Positions 40,742-50,332 of a DNA stretch of 64,000 nt are shown in pieces (positions within the stretch are counted from its first letter, which is position 1; each line of letters begins with the position of its first letter). This stretch comes from Megalobrama amblycephala (lineage: Eukaryota > Chordata > Actinopteri > Cypriniformes > Xenocyprididae): assembly GCF_018812025.1 (NCBI RefSeq), contig NC_063061.1, forward strand, positions 2,116,001 to 2,180,000, written 5' to 3'. A program made the translations under genes and the position numbers. A model generated the notes under the pieces. The model was not told the origin of the DNA. It did no database searches and was given only the letters and a program-made list of their open reading frames with translations.

Positions 40742-40785
<44 letters not shown>

Positions 40786-43058
40786 ATAGCTGAACACAAA
40801 GACAACATGACACACAACCTCAATCACAGACCATAATCCTCACAGCTGATCTGAAGAACTGACCAAATACTGATCTCAACCTTCTGACATCCTCATCTTA
40901 AGCTCATAATAACTAGTGGCCAGTGACAGATATACACATGATATCATGCATGATTTACGGCCGATGCATCGCCAAGGCTGGTATTTGGCACTTTTTAATT
41001 ATCAGTACCAGCCGATCAGTTTTTCTGTTTGGCTGTCATAAGCGGGACTTTTATTTTTACAGAGCTGAGAATGCCAGGACTTGAGCTCCTATTTTCCATC
41101 TTCACCCGTTTACGGTCTTTACCAGTTGTCTTGTAAATTAGACAGAACTGTTAAAGAAAGAAACAGACATATGAAAAAGTATTACAGCGTTTACCTTTCT
41201 ATTATTATTAGCAGAAAGGCAACCACTAGTACACTTTATCAAATACTGTTGACATTCAGCAAATATGCAAGTTAAACAAGTTTTTGATTATGTAATAATT
41301 ATTTCCACGAACCTGGCAAACTTTGGCGAATCCCACGGTGATATCCTCTGAAGAGTGTATTTGTAGCCTGGATAAACTTTAAACCTTTACTATGAATTTA
41401 TTTCAACTTTAATTGTTTTTTGTCAAAGTTTTTTAATAAATACATTTAAAAAAAATACTGAATAAAAAATGAAATTTTTATTTTACCATTATTATTGTTA
41501 TTCACCATCTTTAAATTAAACAGTGATCAGATATCAGATATATTGGCTTTACAGCAGCCATCCGACTCTCCAGGATATCAAACATTCGGTCGACAGGGCT
41601 CCAGGCTACGACCAAACGGTTGCATTTTGCGACCATTTTCCTACCGTGCGACTAAATTTTGTTAGAGGTTGCACTGGTGCCAATATCACGTTGGCCAACT
41701 GATAAGAGCTGCCATTTCTGTTGCATACGAGAAACATTTTCTCACAGGCAATCTCGATCACGCAACACTGTTACTATACAGCACTAGGAGATCCAGCGAG
41801 AAAGCGTTTGAATTCGCCAGAGAACATCGCTGAGAAGCCTTCAAATTCAGTGCAGAATTCTCTGTTATTAACCACAGATATCAGATCAAACAGCTCTGAC
41901 GTATGAACCAGGAGAAGCATTGCGCCGTGAATGAACAAGTTATAGAAGGCTTTTCATTCCACAAATCACCAATATTCAGCATGTTTTTAATGTAGTAATG
42001 CTAACTGTAACCATGGTATTGTAGCAGAAATACTCACATATTTTAGATTATTTACTATTTCATTCCCTCGATTTGCTAAATCATGCGCACTATTTACTAT
42101 TTCGTTCCCTCGATTTGCTAAATCATGCACACTATTTACTATTTCGTTCCCTCGATTTGCTAAATCATGCGGACTATTTACTATTTCGTTCCCTCGATTT
42201 GCTAAATCATGCGGACTATTTACTATTTCGTTCCCTCGATTTGCTAAATCATGCGGACTATTTACTATTTCGTTCCCTCGATTTGCTAAATCATGCGGAC
42301 TATTTACTATTTCGTTCCCTCGATTTGCTAAATCATGCGGACTATTTACTATTTCGTTCCCTCGATTTGCTAAATCATGCGGACTATTTACTATTTCGTT
42401 CCCTTGATTTGCTAAATCATGCGGACTATTTACTATTTCGTTCCCTCGATTTGCTAAATCATGCGGACTATTTACTATTTCGTTCCCTCGATTTGCTAAA
42501 TCATGCGGACTATTTACTATTTCGTTCCCTCGATTTGCTAAATCATGCGGACTATTTACTATTTCGTTCCCTAGATTTGCTAAATCATGCAGACTATTTA
42601 CTATTTCATTCCCTCGATTTGCTAAATCATGCAGACTATTTACTATTTCATTCCCTCGATTTGCTAAATCATGCAGACTATTTACTATTTCATTCCCTCG
42701 ATTTGCTAAATCATGCACACAATTTACTATTTCGTCCTGTCGATTTGCTCAGTTGTGCACACTATTTACTATTTTGTTCCCTCGATTTGCTAAATCATGT
42801 GCACAATTTAGTAAATCGAGGGAACGAAATAGTAAATAGCGCGCATGATTTAATAAATCGAGGGAACGCTTTAGTAAACCGTGCGCACCATTTACTTTTA
42901 TTCTCCTGCATGTCATTTGCAGGGCTCCGTAAAACAAATAAAATACATTTTTTATTTATTTTATAAAAAAAAAAAAAAAAGAGGAGCACTTATTGGCTTG
43001 TTAGCCATTTCCACTTCCTATTATTTATTTATTTATTTATTTATTTTTATTTTATTTA

Positions 43059-43097
<39 letters not shown>

Positions 43098-46000
43098 TAT
43101 TTTTCTTTTTTTTTACACGTTTTGCTTTTTAATGTATTTTTAGTCATTATGGAATCACTATTATAAAATATCAAATCATCAAGAAATAGATTTTTGTTAA
43201 AGTTGGGAACATTTTTGTACTGAAGTGTGAAGCAGGAAAACGAAAAGTCTCACGAAAAGCAAAAGCTTTTCTTCAAATTGTGACTGAATTACACAGAAAG
43301 CAAGAAAAGAGAAGTTCCCAGAATATTAATGTTGATTATTACTCTCTATTATACTTAGCCCTATTAGTTTTGGTTCTTCCTTTCCCGAAACTCTTGAATT
43401 TTTTTTTACTTTTCTGTGATTTTACCTCAGTTTTTTTTAGTCTATAAAGTATTTAATGCAATTACATCACAAGTAACTGTAATTAAAATTACAGTAAATA
43501 AATTACTTAGTAATGCAGTACACCCAACACTGCTGGAATTTTTTGTTGTTGTATTAAAATCAGCATTAATTAACAATTGCAACAATTGTTTCCTGCTACT
43601 AATAATAAATATCATCATCATCATTATTATTAGTAATATTGATTGCCATTTTTCCCACATAACACTGGAATGAGAAGGTTATCTGTCCTCATTACAGTGG
43701 ATTAGCTGTTTTCAGGGGGAAGGACAGGTGACAGCGAGGGCGACAAGATCTAGACTGCTTGACAGTGAGCCTGTTGGCACTGCTTCAGAATGAGGAGTCC
43801 TTAAGCTGCTGAATGTAATCTCCCGGCCGTTACACAACAAGACCGATCATCATCACAGCGAGGAGGACACACACAACAACTGTACAGCAAAACCTCTGTC
43901 ACTACAGCAGCTACAAGCAGCGACTGCAAACCCAAGCGGGCGGCAGGTACCTGGGCTTCTGTGCGACTGAACCCGCGCGCTTCCCCATCCTCGCTAGTCC
44001 GCAGCTGCTAAGAATAGCGCTGAACTAAATTCACAAAACAACATGAGACTGTGAGGTGACCTCCAGGCCGAGCTGGACAGCGGCGGGACAAAGACATGCG
44101 GAGACGCCGTCGGACACGGTGAAACTGAAGAAAGTGCGACGCGTCCTCTCCAGCGCTCTCCCTGTGAGTGGAGGTCAGCGCAGATCATGTTGGGAGCGAG
44201 CGGCCGTTACATAAAGAAACCATCCAGACCGTGACGCAGTTCCTGTCCGCTAGCCCTTTCTGAATGCATGCAGTGGGAATGTTTCCAGGCCGGATTCCTA
44301 TCAGCTCGCTTAACCAGAGCCGACGGGACAATAATAGCTGAACTTCAGTAGTGAAGGAGCACAGCTGCTGGTCAACGGCACAGTTACTCACAGCATCACT
44401 GAAGCAGTCTCACAACAACAAGACAAGCTGACCCCTTGTTTTTTCAGTTTAAATGTTTCTGGATCCCATTTTATTAATGACATTTGAATAATCAAAAGGA
44501 TGTTCAATCAAATTAATTCATAAAACTTTAAAGGGTTAGTTCACCCAAAAATGAATATTCTGTCATCAGCTCACGCTCGTGTCATCCCAAACCCATGTCA
44601 CTGTGTCCTAACCAGACACGAGTCACGTGACTCGCGATAAAAGGCATCTTTTCCATGTTAATCAGAGTTTTTGTCCAAACGGCTGCGACAGCAATACGCA
44701 ATGATTCTATTTTAGAAACGGTTTCCATTTCTGTGACGTCAATCGCGGCTGGAATAACAACATACAAATATGACAATGATAATCTCAGGTGCTGATTATG
44801 TGCTTTATTTAATTTAATGTGAGTCTGAATATCATTTTGCGTGACCTTTATAGTCGTACTGAAGGTGACAATGGATAATTCACCTCAGATCTTTAATAAT
44901 TTGTAATAAAATTATGTAATATTTATTATCAGTTTATGTACTTATTTGGTTGCGAATGCAGTGCGCTTGCATAGAAACTCCACCCACACTCTTCTGATTG
45001 TCTGCGATGTTGGATTGATTTGGTTGCGAGTGCAGTGCACTTACAGAGAGACTCCGCCCACATTCTCTTCTGATTGGCTGGCTGTGATTTTTGATTGATT
45101 TGGTTGCGAGTGCAGTGCACTTAGAGAGACTCCGCCCACACACTCTTCTGATTGGTTGTGATTTTTGATTGATTTGATTGCTAGTGCAGTGCGCCTACAG
45201 AGAGACTCCGCCCACACACTCTTCTGATTGGCTGTGATTTTTGATTGATTTGGTTTGAGTGCAATGCGCTGACAGAGAGACTCCGCCCACATTCTCTTCT
45301 GATTGGCTGGCTGTGATTTTTGATTGATTTGGTTGCGAGTGCAGTGCACTTAGAGAGACTCCGCCCACACACTCTTCTGATTGGTTGTGATTTTTGATTG
45401 ATTTGATTGCTAGTGCAGTGCGCCTACAGAGAGACTCCGCCCACACACTCTTCTGATTGGCTGTGATTTTTGATTGATTTGGTTTGAGTGCAATGCGCTG
45501 ACAGAGAGACTCCGCCCACATTCTCTTCTGATTGGCTGGCTGTGATTTTTGATTGATTTGGTTGCGAGTGCAGTGCACTTAGAGAGACTCCGCCCACACA
45601 CTCTTCTGATTGGTTGTGATTTTTGATTGATTTAATTGCGAGTGCAGTGCGCCTACAGAGAGACTCCGCCCACACACTCTTCTGATTGGCTGTGATTTTT
45701 GATTGATTTGGTTTGAGTGCAATGCGCTGACAGAGAGACTCCGCCCACATTCTCTTCTGATTGGCTGGCTGTGATTTTTGATTGATTTGGTTGCGAGTGC
45801 AGTGCACTTAGAGAGACTCCGCCCACACACTCTTCTGATTGGTTGTGATTTTTGATTGATTTAATTGCGAGTGCAGTGCGCCTACAGAGAGACTCCGCCC
45901 ACACACTCTTCTGATTGGCTGTGATTTTTGATTGATTTGGTTTGAGTGCAATGCGCTGACAGAGAGACTCCGCCCACATTCTCTTCTGATTGGCTGGCTG

Positions 46001-48984
46001 TGATTTTTGATTGATTTGGTTGCGAGTGCAGTGCACTTAGAGAGACTCCGCCCACACACTCTTCTGATTGGTTGTGATTTTTGATTGATTTAATTGCGAG
46101 TGCAGTGCGCCTACAGAGAGACTCCGCCCACACACTCTTCTGATTGGCTGTGATTTTTGATTGATTTGATTGCTAGTGCAGTGCACCTGCAGAGAGACTC
46201 CACCCACATGCTCTTCTGATTGGCTGTGATTTTTGATTGATTTGGTTTGAGTGCGGTGCACTTGCAGTGAAACTCCGCCCACATGCTCTTCTGATTGGCT
46301 GTGATTTTTGATTGATTTGATTGCTAGTGCAGTGCACTTATAGAGAGACTCCGCCCACACTCTCTTCTGATTGGCTGTGATTTTGGATCGATTTGGTTGT
46401 TAGTGCAGTGCACTTATAGAGAGACTCCGCCCACACTCTCTTCTGATTGGCTGTGATTTTGGATCGATTTGGTTGCGAGTGCAGTGCATGATTCTGAATA
46501 AATTGAGAATAAATTTTTTTTTGCCTTTCCCACGATTCTGAACATACGACTGAACAAAATATCATTACTATTAACTATAGGTTCTGACTAAATATTAATT
46601 GCTGCAGTCTATTTACAAGGTTTAATGAATCTGAATGAATTATTTAAAAAATGGTTTGAATGAATGACTGAATGACTCACTCATAAATACTTCTCTTGTT
46701 TCATTGCTGGATGAATGGATGAGTTTTTAAAGGAATCTCTTGAATGAATCATTCAGTGACAAACACATGTTTGAACAGTGTGGTTACTGTGCGGCTGAAA
46801 AGCTGTTTCATACATGACAAAAAGCGCCAACGCAGATCTGAATGTGATTTTTTCAAAGGTATAAACACAGACGTATCGCTGTCATTCAGGATTGGGTGTC
46901 TGAAGTGAGATTGCAATCTTTTAATGATTAATCTCTAGTAAAAGGGTAAATAAACCTTGTAAATAACTTCTTGTCCTATAATAACAACTACTGACTGCCA
47001 AACCACAATCATCACAATCATCACAATCATCACTCACATGATCCAGCAGTGAAGGAATGACATGCTGTCATCATGAATCATCTCATCATCTGACACACTC
47101 TCTCCGGTCATGAGAGCGCAGAAACACACACTTCCAGACAATAATAATTTACTGTATAATGCAGAATGTCAAATTTTGGATGAATAAATCAAAGGGCACG
47201 GATGACTGTACTTTTCAAAGAATAACATTAAAACTTAATTTTAATTTTTAAAACATTTAAAAATAAAATTGATTTGATTACATTTTAAGAATAGGGTTGA
47301 ATTGAGATCACCATCTTTTGACGATTAATTGTGCAGCTCTACTAATTATATTGTAAAAGTGATTAATTCAATTGTTTTGACATCCTTTTTGATTATTAAA
47401 ATTTAATCCAGAATGTTTCTTTTTCTTCAAATAAAAAAGAAAATGGAATTTGTGAATTTAAAAGCCGATTACATAAACCATAAACAATATTTTAAACCTC
47501 ATCTGTAATGGCCTCAGTCGGTAGGGTTGCATGGAAAACATTATATTTACTCCAGAAGCGCGTCTGACGTGTGTGAGGAGGATGGAGCGACGGGTCTCTT
47601 CAGAGCACAAAAGCTTTCGCCTCAATCAAGAACAATCTGTCCTGCCAAAGAACAAGAAACACGAGAGGCTCCTGAGAGCGGGTCCGAGGTGCTCCGGCTC
47701 CTTCAACACGACCATCTTCACAACAACACACTGACAGCATGAGCTGAAGGCATCTCTGTGATGAAGACGGGAGACATGCATGCTACAGCTCAACATGTCA
47801 GAGCGGTGCGGAGCAGATCAGGACGGGGTCATGAGGTCAAGAGGTCACGCTCCAGTACAGCAGTGACCTGTGTTTCATATACCCGCTGTCACGATCAAGA
47901 TAACTTCAACGAGTCTAACATGTGATACTAGTGAATCTGACAACACATATTTTTAGTGGTTGACCCCATTTAACAGCCTGTGCTGATACCAACACATCTC
48001 CAGATAACAGTGTGGCTGATTATACAGAATACAGTTTGACAGCATGTACACACTTTTTCAGTGAGTGCTGAAATATTTCACAACAGAACAATCCACAGCC
48101 ACTCACTTCAGTATTTTATTTGACCGGACACGTTTCTGCCAACAATGTCACGCCTTCCTTTACTTTATTTCATCTTGATTTTGAGAAAATGTTTAAGTTT
48201 CACACACCTTAAAAGAAAGGGCACAAAATGGTTTAAAATTATGTAAAATAAACTAAAACAGCTAAAAATCAAGATGTAGGTTGAGATCATAATTTGTCAT
48301 TTTAATCTGTTCCCTTAAGAAATAATTCATTTAATTTAATTTAATTTTATCTTGGGAATTTTAAATGTGTGATTTTCAGATGAAGAAAGGTCAGAAATGT
48401 ATAAATGTCATTCATTCATATATATATATATTATATATACACTGCCCTCCAAAAGTTTGGAAACACCCCTGGCAAAGTGTGGTTTTGGACGGTATCAGCA
48501 TAAATCCTTATAATTTTTTTGGTGCAAATACATTAAAGTAACTTGACATTATCACTGAAGACCAGCAATAATAATTTTCATTTTGATTACATAATAATGT
48601 CAATATATACATGTGAAAGTCAGTCATGCCCCTTTGCCAGCTGTGATGCTGTTACTGGTTTAAACTTGGTCCAGGTTTGTAAAAGATTTTTGGGTCAGCA
48701 CACCTTAATAGCTTCAACAATTGATTGCCAATTAAGTTTAGAATACAATGAACCAATCAGAACCCAGTTTAGGTCAGATAGCTGCTAATGCTGAATATTT
48801 TGAAGAATCGAAAATTTAAGTTTTTTAAACTGTTTATGTAATAAAACATGTTTTCGTAGTTTGTGTTGTCCCTTATCAGTGCAAAATTATCACAAATTAA
48901 AAAGGATTCATGCCAATATTGTCCAAAACCCCTCTTTTCTAGGGCGTTTCCAAACTTTTGGAGGGCAGTGTATGTATATATATA

Positions 48985-49029
<45 letters not shown>

Positions 49030-50158
49030 TAACAATTTTGTATATATATATATAGTGACTTAATTTTTTTAAATCAAGTTGAAATGGCCAGTTATGAAGT
49101 CAAAAATTATGACTTTGTTCAACTTTTACATTTCGTTACATTTAACAGACTTTTTCCTCAAAATGTTGACTTTTTAAACCTCATAATTATTACACAGTAT
49201 GTCATAATTGCGACTTTTTATCTCGTAAAGACTTCATATCATAATTTCGATTTTTTTTCCCATAATGACAAAAGCTCAAAATGATGACAGTATTTTTAAT
49301 CTCATAATTATGACTGTCATGAATATGACACAAAAAGTTGAAATTATGACACACTAAGTTATATTTATGATGAAAAGTCGAAATGATGACGTAAAAAGTC
49401 ATAATCATGACAAAAACACAAATAACTAATTTTGACTTTTTTCCTCATAATTTCAACTTTTTATCATAATAATGGCATGTGTCAATTATAGGATATTATA
49501 GGAACACAAAATTGTAAAGCACTAGAACATTTTATTTACAAAAAGCTATAACTTTTAAAAATAAATCAAATGTTAAATATTTTGAATATTGAATTTTTCA
49601 AAATACTGCCACTCCTAGTCAAAAAGATCATTTAAATCCTAAACTTATTTCCAAAAGCTTATAATTAACACTCTAAACGAGCTGAAGATGATGTCAGTAT
49701 GAAGCAGATTAATGAGTTTGCAGAAGCTTCCTGCAGCAGATCATCCTCACAGTCAACACAGGATGGGTTTAATAAACACCTGCAGGAATGAAGGAATTGA
49801 AGCAAAAGGAATGAAGGAAATTAATCTAAAAGGAATGGATCTGAATCCACCGACAGCACGAGGCGGTTTGATGACACGGTCACGTGCCAGTCTCGCTCGC
49901 GCACGTCAGCGGCTTATCAGACAAACACGAGACGCTTTTATCACCATCACCAACATTAAATTCACTAAATCTGGCCTTCATGACGGTCAACAACATCGCG
50001 TTTAATACACAACACAATAACACAAGCTCTGAGGAATAAATCACACGTTTAGAGGAAATCAGTGACGCGCGCCAACAAACGGTCGACTGAAGCGATCGCG
50101 TGAAGCTCCAGATGGAGGAGAGCTGATATAAACACACACAACACGACCCTCAGCTAAA

Positions 50159-50194
<36 letters not shown>

Positions 50195-50332
50195 CCACAG
50201 AACAGACTCGAGCGAGTGTCTCCGGAAGCTCGTCGACGCGTACCTGAACACCGCGTCCTCTCTGCTGCATCTCGCGGGCGGTGAGAGCGCGTTTCTCTTG
50301 TTGAAGAGCTTGTGGAACAGCGTGGGGGCCAT
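15840..50332 (-). CDS. fnip1: folliculin-interacting protein 1, 18 coding exons
   Basis: Coding exons on the minus strand: 50332-50244, 36734-36605, 35090-34959, 32907-32804, 32729-32655, 32570-32479, 29739-29656, 29314-29243, 26865-26730, 26417-26216, 26135-26050, 22198-22052, 21956-21787, 21477-20160, 20081-19916, 17757-17563, 16114-15999 and 15918-15840. Every junction is GT-AG and in phase, giving 1130 residues (human FNIP1 has 1166). Diagnostic blocks are [13 protein letters not shown] at the start, [54 protein letters not shown] (exon 7, FNIP1 rather than FNIP2), [58 protein letters not shown] and the C-terminus [11 protein letters not shown]. The N-terminal longin-like part, the middle and the C-terminal DENN-like FNIP domains are all present; exon 14 (residues 507-946) is mostly disordered. 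FNIP1 binds folliculin, AMPK and HSP90 and acts in lysosomal Rag GTPase/mTORC1 and TFE3 signalling. The donors of exons 9 (GTGCGA) and 12 (GTTGAG) are weak but required by phase. The reductive-stress cysteine degron of mammalian FNIP1 appears absent. Confidence 0.95.
16166..17462. mobile_element. piggyBac-like fold-back element in fnip1 intron 16
   Basis: Two arms of about 500-600 bp are inverted copies of each other around a loop near 16640-16810. The element begins CCCTTGTG and ends GATAAGGG, with TTAA on each side (16166-16169 and 17459-17462). A TTAA duplication with CCC ends is typical of the piggyBac superfamily. No transposase is present. The near-perfect arms would form a very long hairpin in the fnip1 pre-mRNA. 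Confidence 0.7.
17886..19380. mobile_element. hAT-like element interrupted by another transposon
   Basis: The left end TAGGGCTGCAACTAATGA and the right end (complement TAGGGCCGCAACAACTAATG) form a terminal inverted repeat. Only about 275 bp of left arm and about 75 bp of right arm remain around the insertion at 18161-19304. I could not define a clean 8-bp duplication, so the superfamily is an inference from the ends. Confidence 0.6.
18161..19304. mobile_element. piggyBac-like element nested in the hAT-like element
   Basis: Flanked by TTAA at 18161-18164 and 19301-19304. The left end is CCCTCTGGTGCTG and the right end complements to CCCTTTGGTGCTG. The 1136-bp interior is AT-rich with no long transposase frame. 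Its position inside the arms of 17886-19380 shows that it inserted second. Confidence 0.75.
19405..19859. mobile_element. complete fold-back MITE (GTTAGTTCACCC family)
   Basis: Begins AAGGGTTAGTTCACCCAAAA and ends in its inverted complement (GGTGAACTAACCCTT). The flanks agree with a short TAA/TTAA duplication. It is shared with 33535-34347 and with fragments at 4977 and 44528. It lies in fnip1 intron 15. Confidence 0.75.
22464..23277. mobile_element. long fold-back element in fnip1 intron 11
   Basis: The left arm begins AAAGGGTTAGTTCACTTCAG and the right arm ends in CTGAAGTGAACTAATCCTT. Long inner blocks are also inverted copies (for example the TAGAGCTCTTTGAAGCTGC tract around 23080 against its complement near 22640). 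It has no coding capacity. Confidence 0.75.
24405..24940. mobile_element. probable DNA-transposon fragment
   Basis: The stretch from AAAGTGCCCCTATTATTC to the TGATTGGTC, AATCAAGACCAG and ATGCAAATGAGC blocks looks like a common fish non-autonomous DNA element, but no clean pair of ends was found. Confidence 0.35.
25000..25690. repeat. dispersed AACGTT-rich repeat
   Basis: Many AACGTTAT, AACGTTC and TAACCTAAAAA motifs occur in both orientations at the two ends (about 25010-25170 and 25530-25680) around an AT-rich middle. The palindromic AACGTT motif suggests an old DNA element with repeated subterminal motifs. The class is uncertain. Confidence 0.4.
27101..28637. mobile_element. element bounded by ~75-bp inverted repeats in fnip1 intron 8
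   Basis: The left arm 27101-27170 (GTCAGACGC, CCGCCATGGTC, CAGTCATCTCGTCAC) is matched in inverted form by 28554-28637, with a small gap of about nine bases. The 1.4 kb between the arms has no transposase. The true outer ends may extend beyond the arms. Confidence 0.6.
29888..30055. mobile_element. fragment of the Tc1-like fold-back family seen at 60181
   Basis: Contains CACAGGAATATATTCAAATAG, TTTTAAATTGTAATAATATT and CTGGGTGAGCAGAAGAAAC, matching one arm of 60181-61118. It is truncated at both ends. Confidence 0.65.
30490..31695. repeat. 21-bp minisatellite, about 57 copies, fnip1 intron 6
   Basis: The unit is TCTCGCAATTCGGACTTTATG with variants mainly at the ends (TCTCGAAATTC, AACTCGCAATTCAGACTTTGT). 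Because 21 is a multiple of 3, long frames stay open on both strands (up to about 424 codons, repeating RNSDF on plus and ELRDIKS on minus). These are not genes: no splice link, start context or domain supports them. Edge units are degenerate, as expected for unequal exchange. Confidence 0.95.
31700..32478. other. fnip1 intron 6 remainder with LINE/SINE-type tail fragment
   Basis: Around 31715-31735 is GTGTCAAAGCAGCTTTACAG, a 3'-end block shared with retroelement tails in this window (also near 63655-63675). The rest is AT-rich with no feature seen. Confidence 0.35.
33535..34347. mobile_element. long fold-back MITE in fnip1 intron 3
   Basis: The left end GTTAGTTCACCCAAAAAG and the right end TTTTTGGGTGAACTAACCC bound two arms of roughly 350-400 bp that are inverted copies (for example the CAGTCATGTGACTACAGTGG tract and its complement near 34150). 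Same family as 19405-19859. No coding capacity. Confidence 0.8.
35452..35860. mobile_element. diverged fold-back MITE in fnip1 intron 2
   Basis: The left part (GAGTTCACTCATCATTTACTC) and the right part (ATGGTGAGTTTTAATTTTTAG, then GTGAACTGTCTCTTTAA) are inverted. The inner blocks AATTAAATCTGTTCATCA and TGATGAACAGATTTAATT pair with each other. Confidence 0.6.
36830..37080. mobile_element. DNA-transposon fragment just upstream of fnip1 exon 2
   Basis: Ends with GGGCATTATATGGCCTCTTTAA, which looks like the terminus of a fish non-autonomous DNA element. The other end was not found. Confidence 0.3.
37323..38661. mobile_element. non-autonomous hAT element with 8-bp target duplication
   Basis: The terminal inverted repeat is TAGTGATCGACCGAT at the left, with its complement at the right end. 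Identical CAAGTGAC copies flank it at 37315-37322 and 38662-38669. Inside, a block of about 240 bp is present twice in direct order (about 37795-38030 and 38127-38360), separated by a hairpin (GTCAGTTGGCATTT near 38046 and its complement near 38092). No transposase frame. Confidence 0.88.
38992..39519. mobile_element. non-autonomous DNA transposon in fnip1 intron 1
   Basis: The left end AAAGGTGCCCTAGAATT and the right end (complement AAAGGTGCCATCGAAAT) form an imperfect inverted repeat. The interior is non-coding. Confidence 0.6.
39520..42040. other. fnip1 intron 1, mostly unassigned
   Basis: AT-rich sequence with a CA microsatellite at about 40741-40782 and no gene-like structure. Scattered fragments may be old repeats. 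Confidence 0.4.
42040..42890. repeat. 42-bp dimeric minisatellite with inverted end, fnip1 intron 1
   Basis: About 18 tandem copies of a 42-bp unit made of two related 21-bp halves, TTTACTATTTCGTTCCCTCGA and TTTGCTAAATCATGCGGACTA. After about 42795 the array turns over: two further units read in inverse orientation (TTTAGTAAATCGAGGGAACG), forming a hairpin. Frames are open on both strands only because 42 is a multiple of 3. Confidence 0.93.
42965..43110. repeat. poly-A, TTTA and TTA microsatellites
   Basis: A-run at 42965-42980, (TTTA)n at about 43020-43060 and (TTA)n at about 43063-43098. Confidence 0.9.
43930..44235 (-). promoter_or_regulatory. fnip1: CpG-rich block in fnip1 intron 1, possible internal promoter
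   Basis: A local rise in G+C and CpG (CGCGCG, GCGACGCG, GAGCGAGCGGCCG) within an otherwise AT-rich intron. It directly precedes, in the minus-strand sense, a possible first exon at 43988-43951. No transposon ends border it. Confidence 0.35.
43951..43988 (-). CDS. fnip1: possible alternative first coding exon of fnip1
   Basis: On the minus strand, ATG at 43988 opens 12 codons ([12 protein letters not shown]) plus AG and meets a strong donor, CAG|GTACCT, at 43951/43950. The exon ends in the same phase as exon 1 (two bases of a codon, AG), so it splices in frame to exon 2 and yields [11 protein letters not shown]. It would replace the conserved [10 protein letters not shown] start. I know of no homologue for this exon, and a chance match is possible. 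Confidence 0.3.
44528..44605. mobile_element. left-end fragment of the GTTAGTTCACCC MITE family
   Basis: AAAGGGTTAGTTCACCCAAAA followed by about 60 bp of the family's left arm, then unrelated sequence. Confidence 0.6.
44935..46490. repeat. 76-bp satellite with 229-bp higher-order repeat, fnip1 intron 1
   Basis: About 20 monomers of about 76 bp, each carrying CTCCGCCCAC, then CTTCTGATTGG and TGTGATTTTTGATTG. In the middle (about 45120-46130) three monomers form a 229-bp unit repeated almost exactly about four times; outer monomers are more diverged. Each monomer holds an inverted CCAAT box (ATTGG) and a GC-box/KLF-like CCGCCCAC at fixed spacing. The ORFs read through it are artefacts of repetition. 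Confidence 0.93.
46490..48437. other. fnip1 intron 1, unassigned
   Basis: No transposon boundaries are clear. A CpG-containing stretch at about 47560-47720 has short open frames but no convincing exon. A (TA)n run at 48420-48438 precedes the next element. Confidence 0.35.
48440..48970. mobile_element. non-autonomous Tc1/mariner element with TA duplication
   Basis: Begins CACTGCCCTCCAAAAG and ends with the inverse complement (CTTTTGGAGGGCAGTG). TA lies on both sides (48438-48439 and 48971-48972). The interior is non-coding. TA duplication plus such ends is typical of Tc1/mariner. Confidence 0.8.
48973..49054. repeat. TA/CA microsatellite
   Basis: (TA)n, then (CA)n, then (TA)n directly beside the Tc1-like element. 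Confidence 0.9.
49080..49480. repeat. degenerate 21-bp-type array, inner side of fnip1 exon 1
   Basis: Repeated ATCTCATAATTATGACTTTT-like motifs in both orientations (GTCATAATT, AATTATGAC), imperfect in spacing. The consensus lines up base for base with much of the 21-bp unit at 30490-31695. Confidence 0.7.
50158..50196. repeat. CA/TA microsatellite next to the exon 1 donor
   Basis: (CA)n then (TA)n starting about 48 bp inside intron 1. Confidence 0.9.

Noticed and set aside
41987..42966. Long ORFs on both strands ([13 protein letters not shown] and [14 protein letters not shown] repeats)
   Set aside because: Artefacts of the 42-bp minisatellite.
42040..46490. Regularly spaced repeats as a CRISPR-like array
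   Set aside because: The units are contiguous tandem repeats without unique spacers, in a vertebrate intron.
44929..46565. Many overlapping minus-strand ORFs of 60-127 codons
   Set aside because: Artefacts of the 76/229-bp satellite.
15840..50332. Gene called as fnip2 rather than fnip1
   Set aside because: Exon 7 ([16 protein letters not shown]), the EKKPPDK and [12 protein letters not shown] blocks and IANFGRS match FNIP1; FNIP2 differs at these places.
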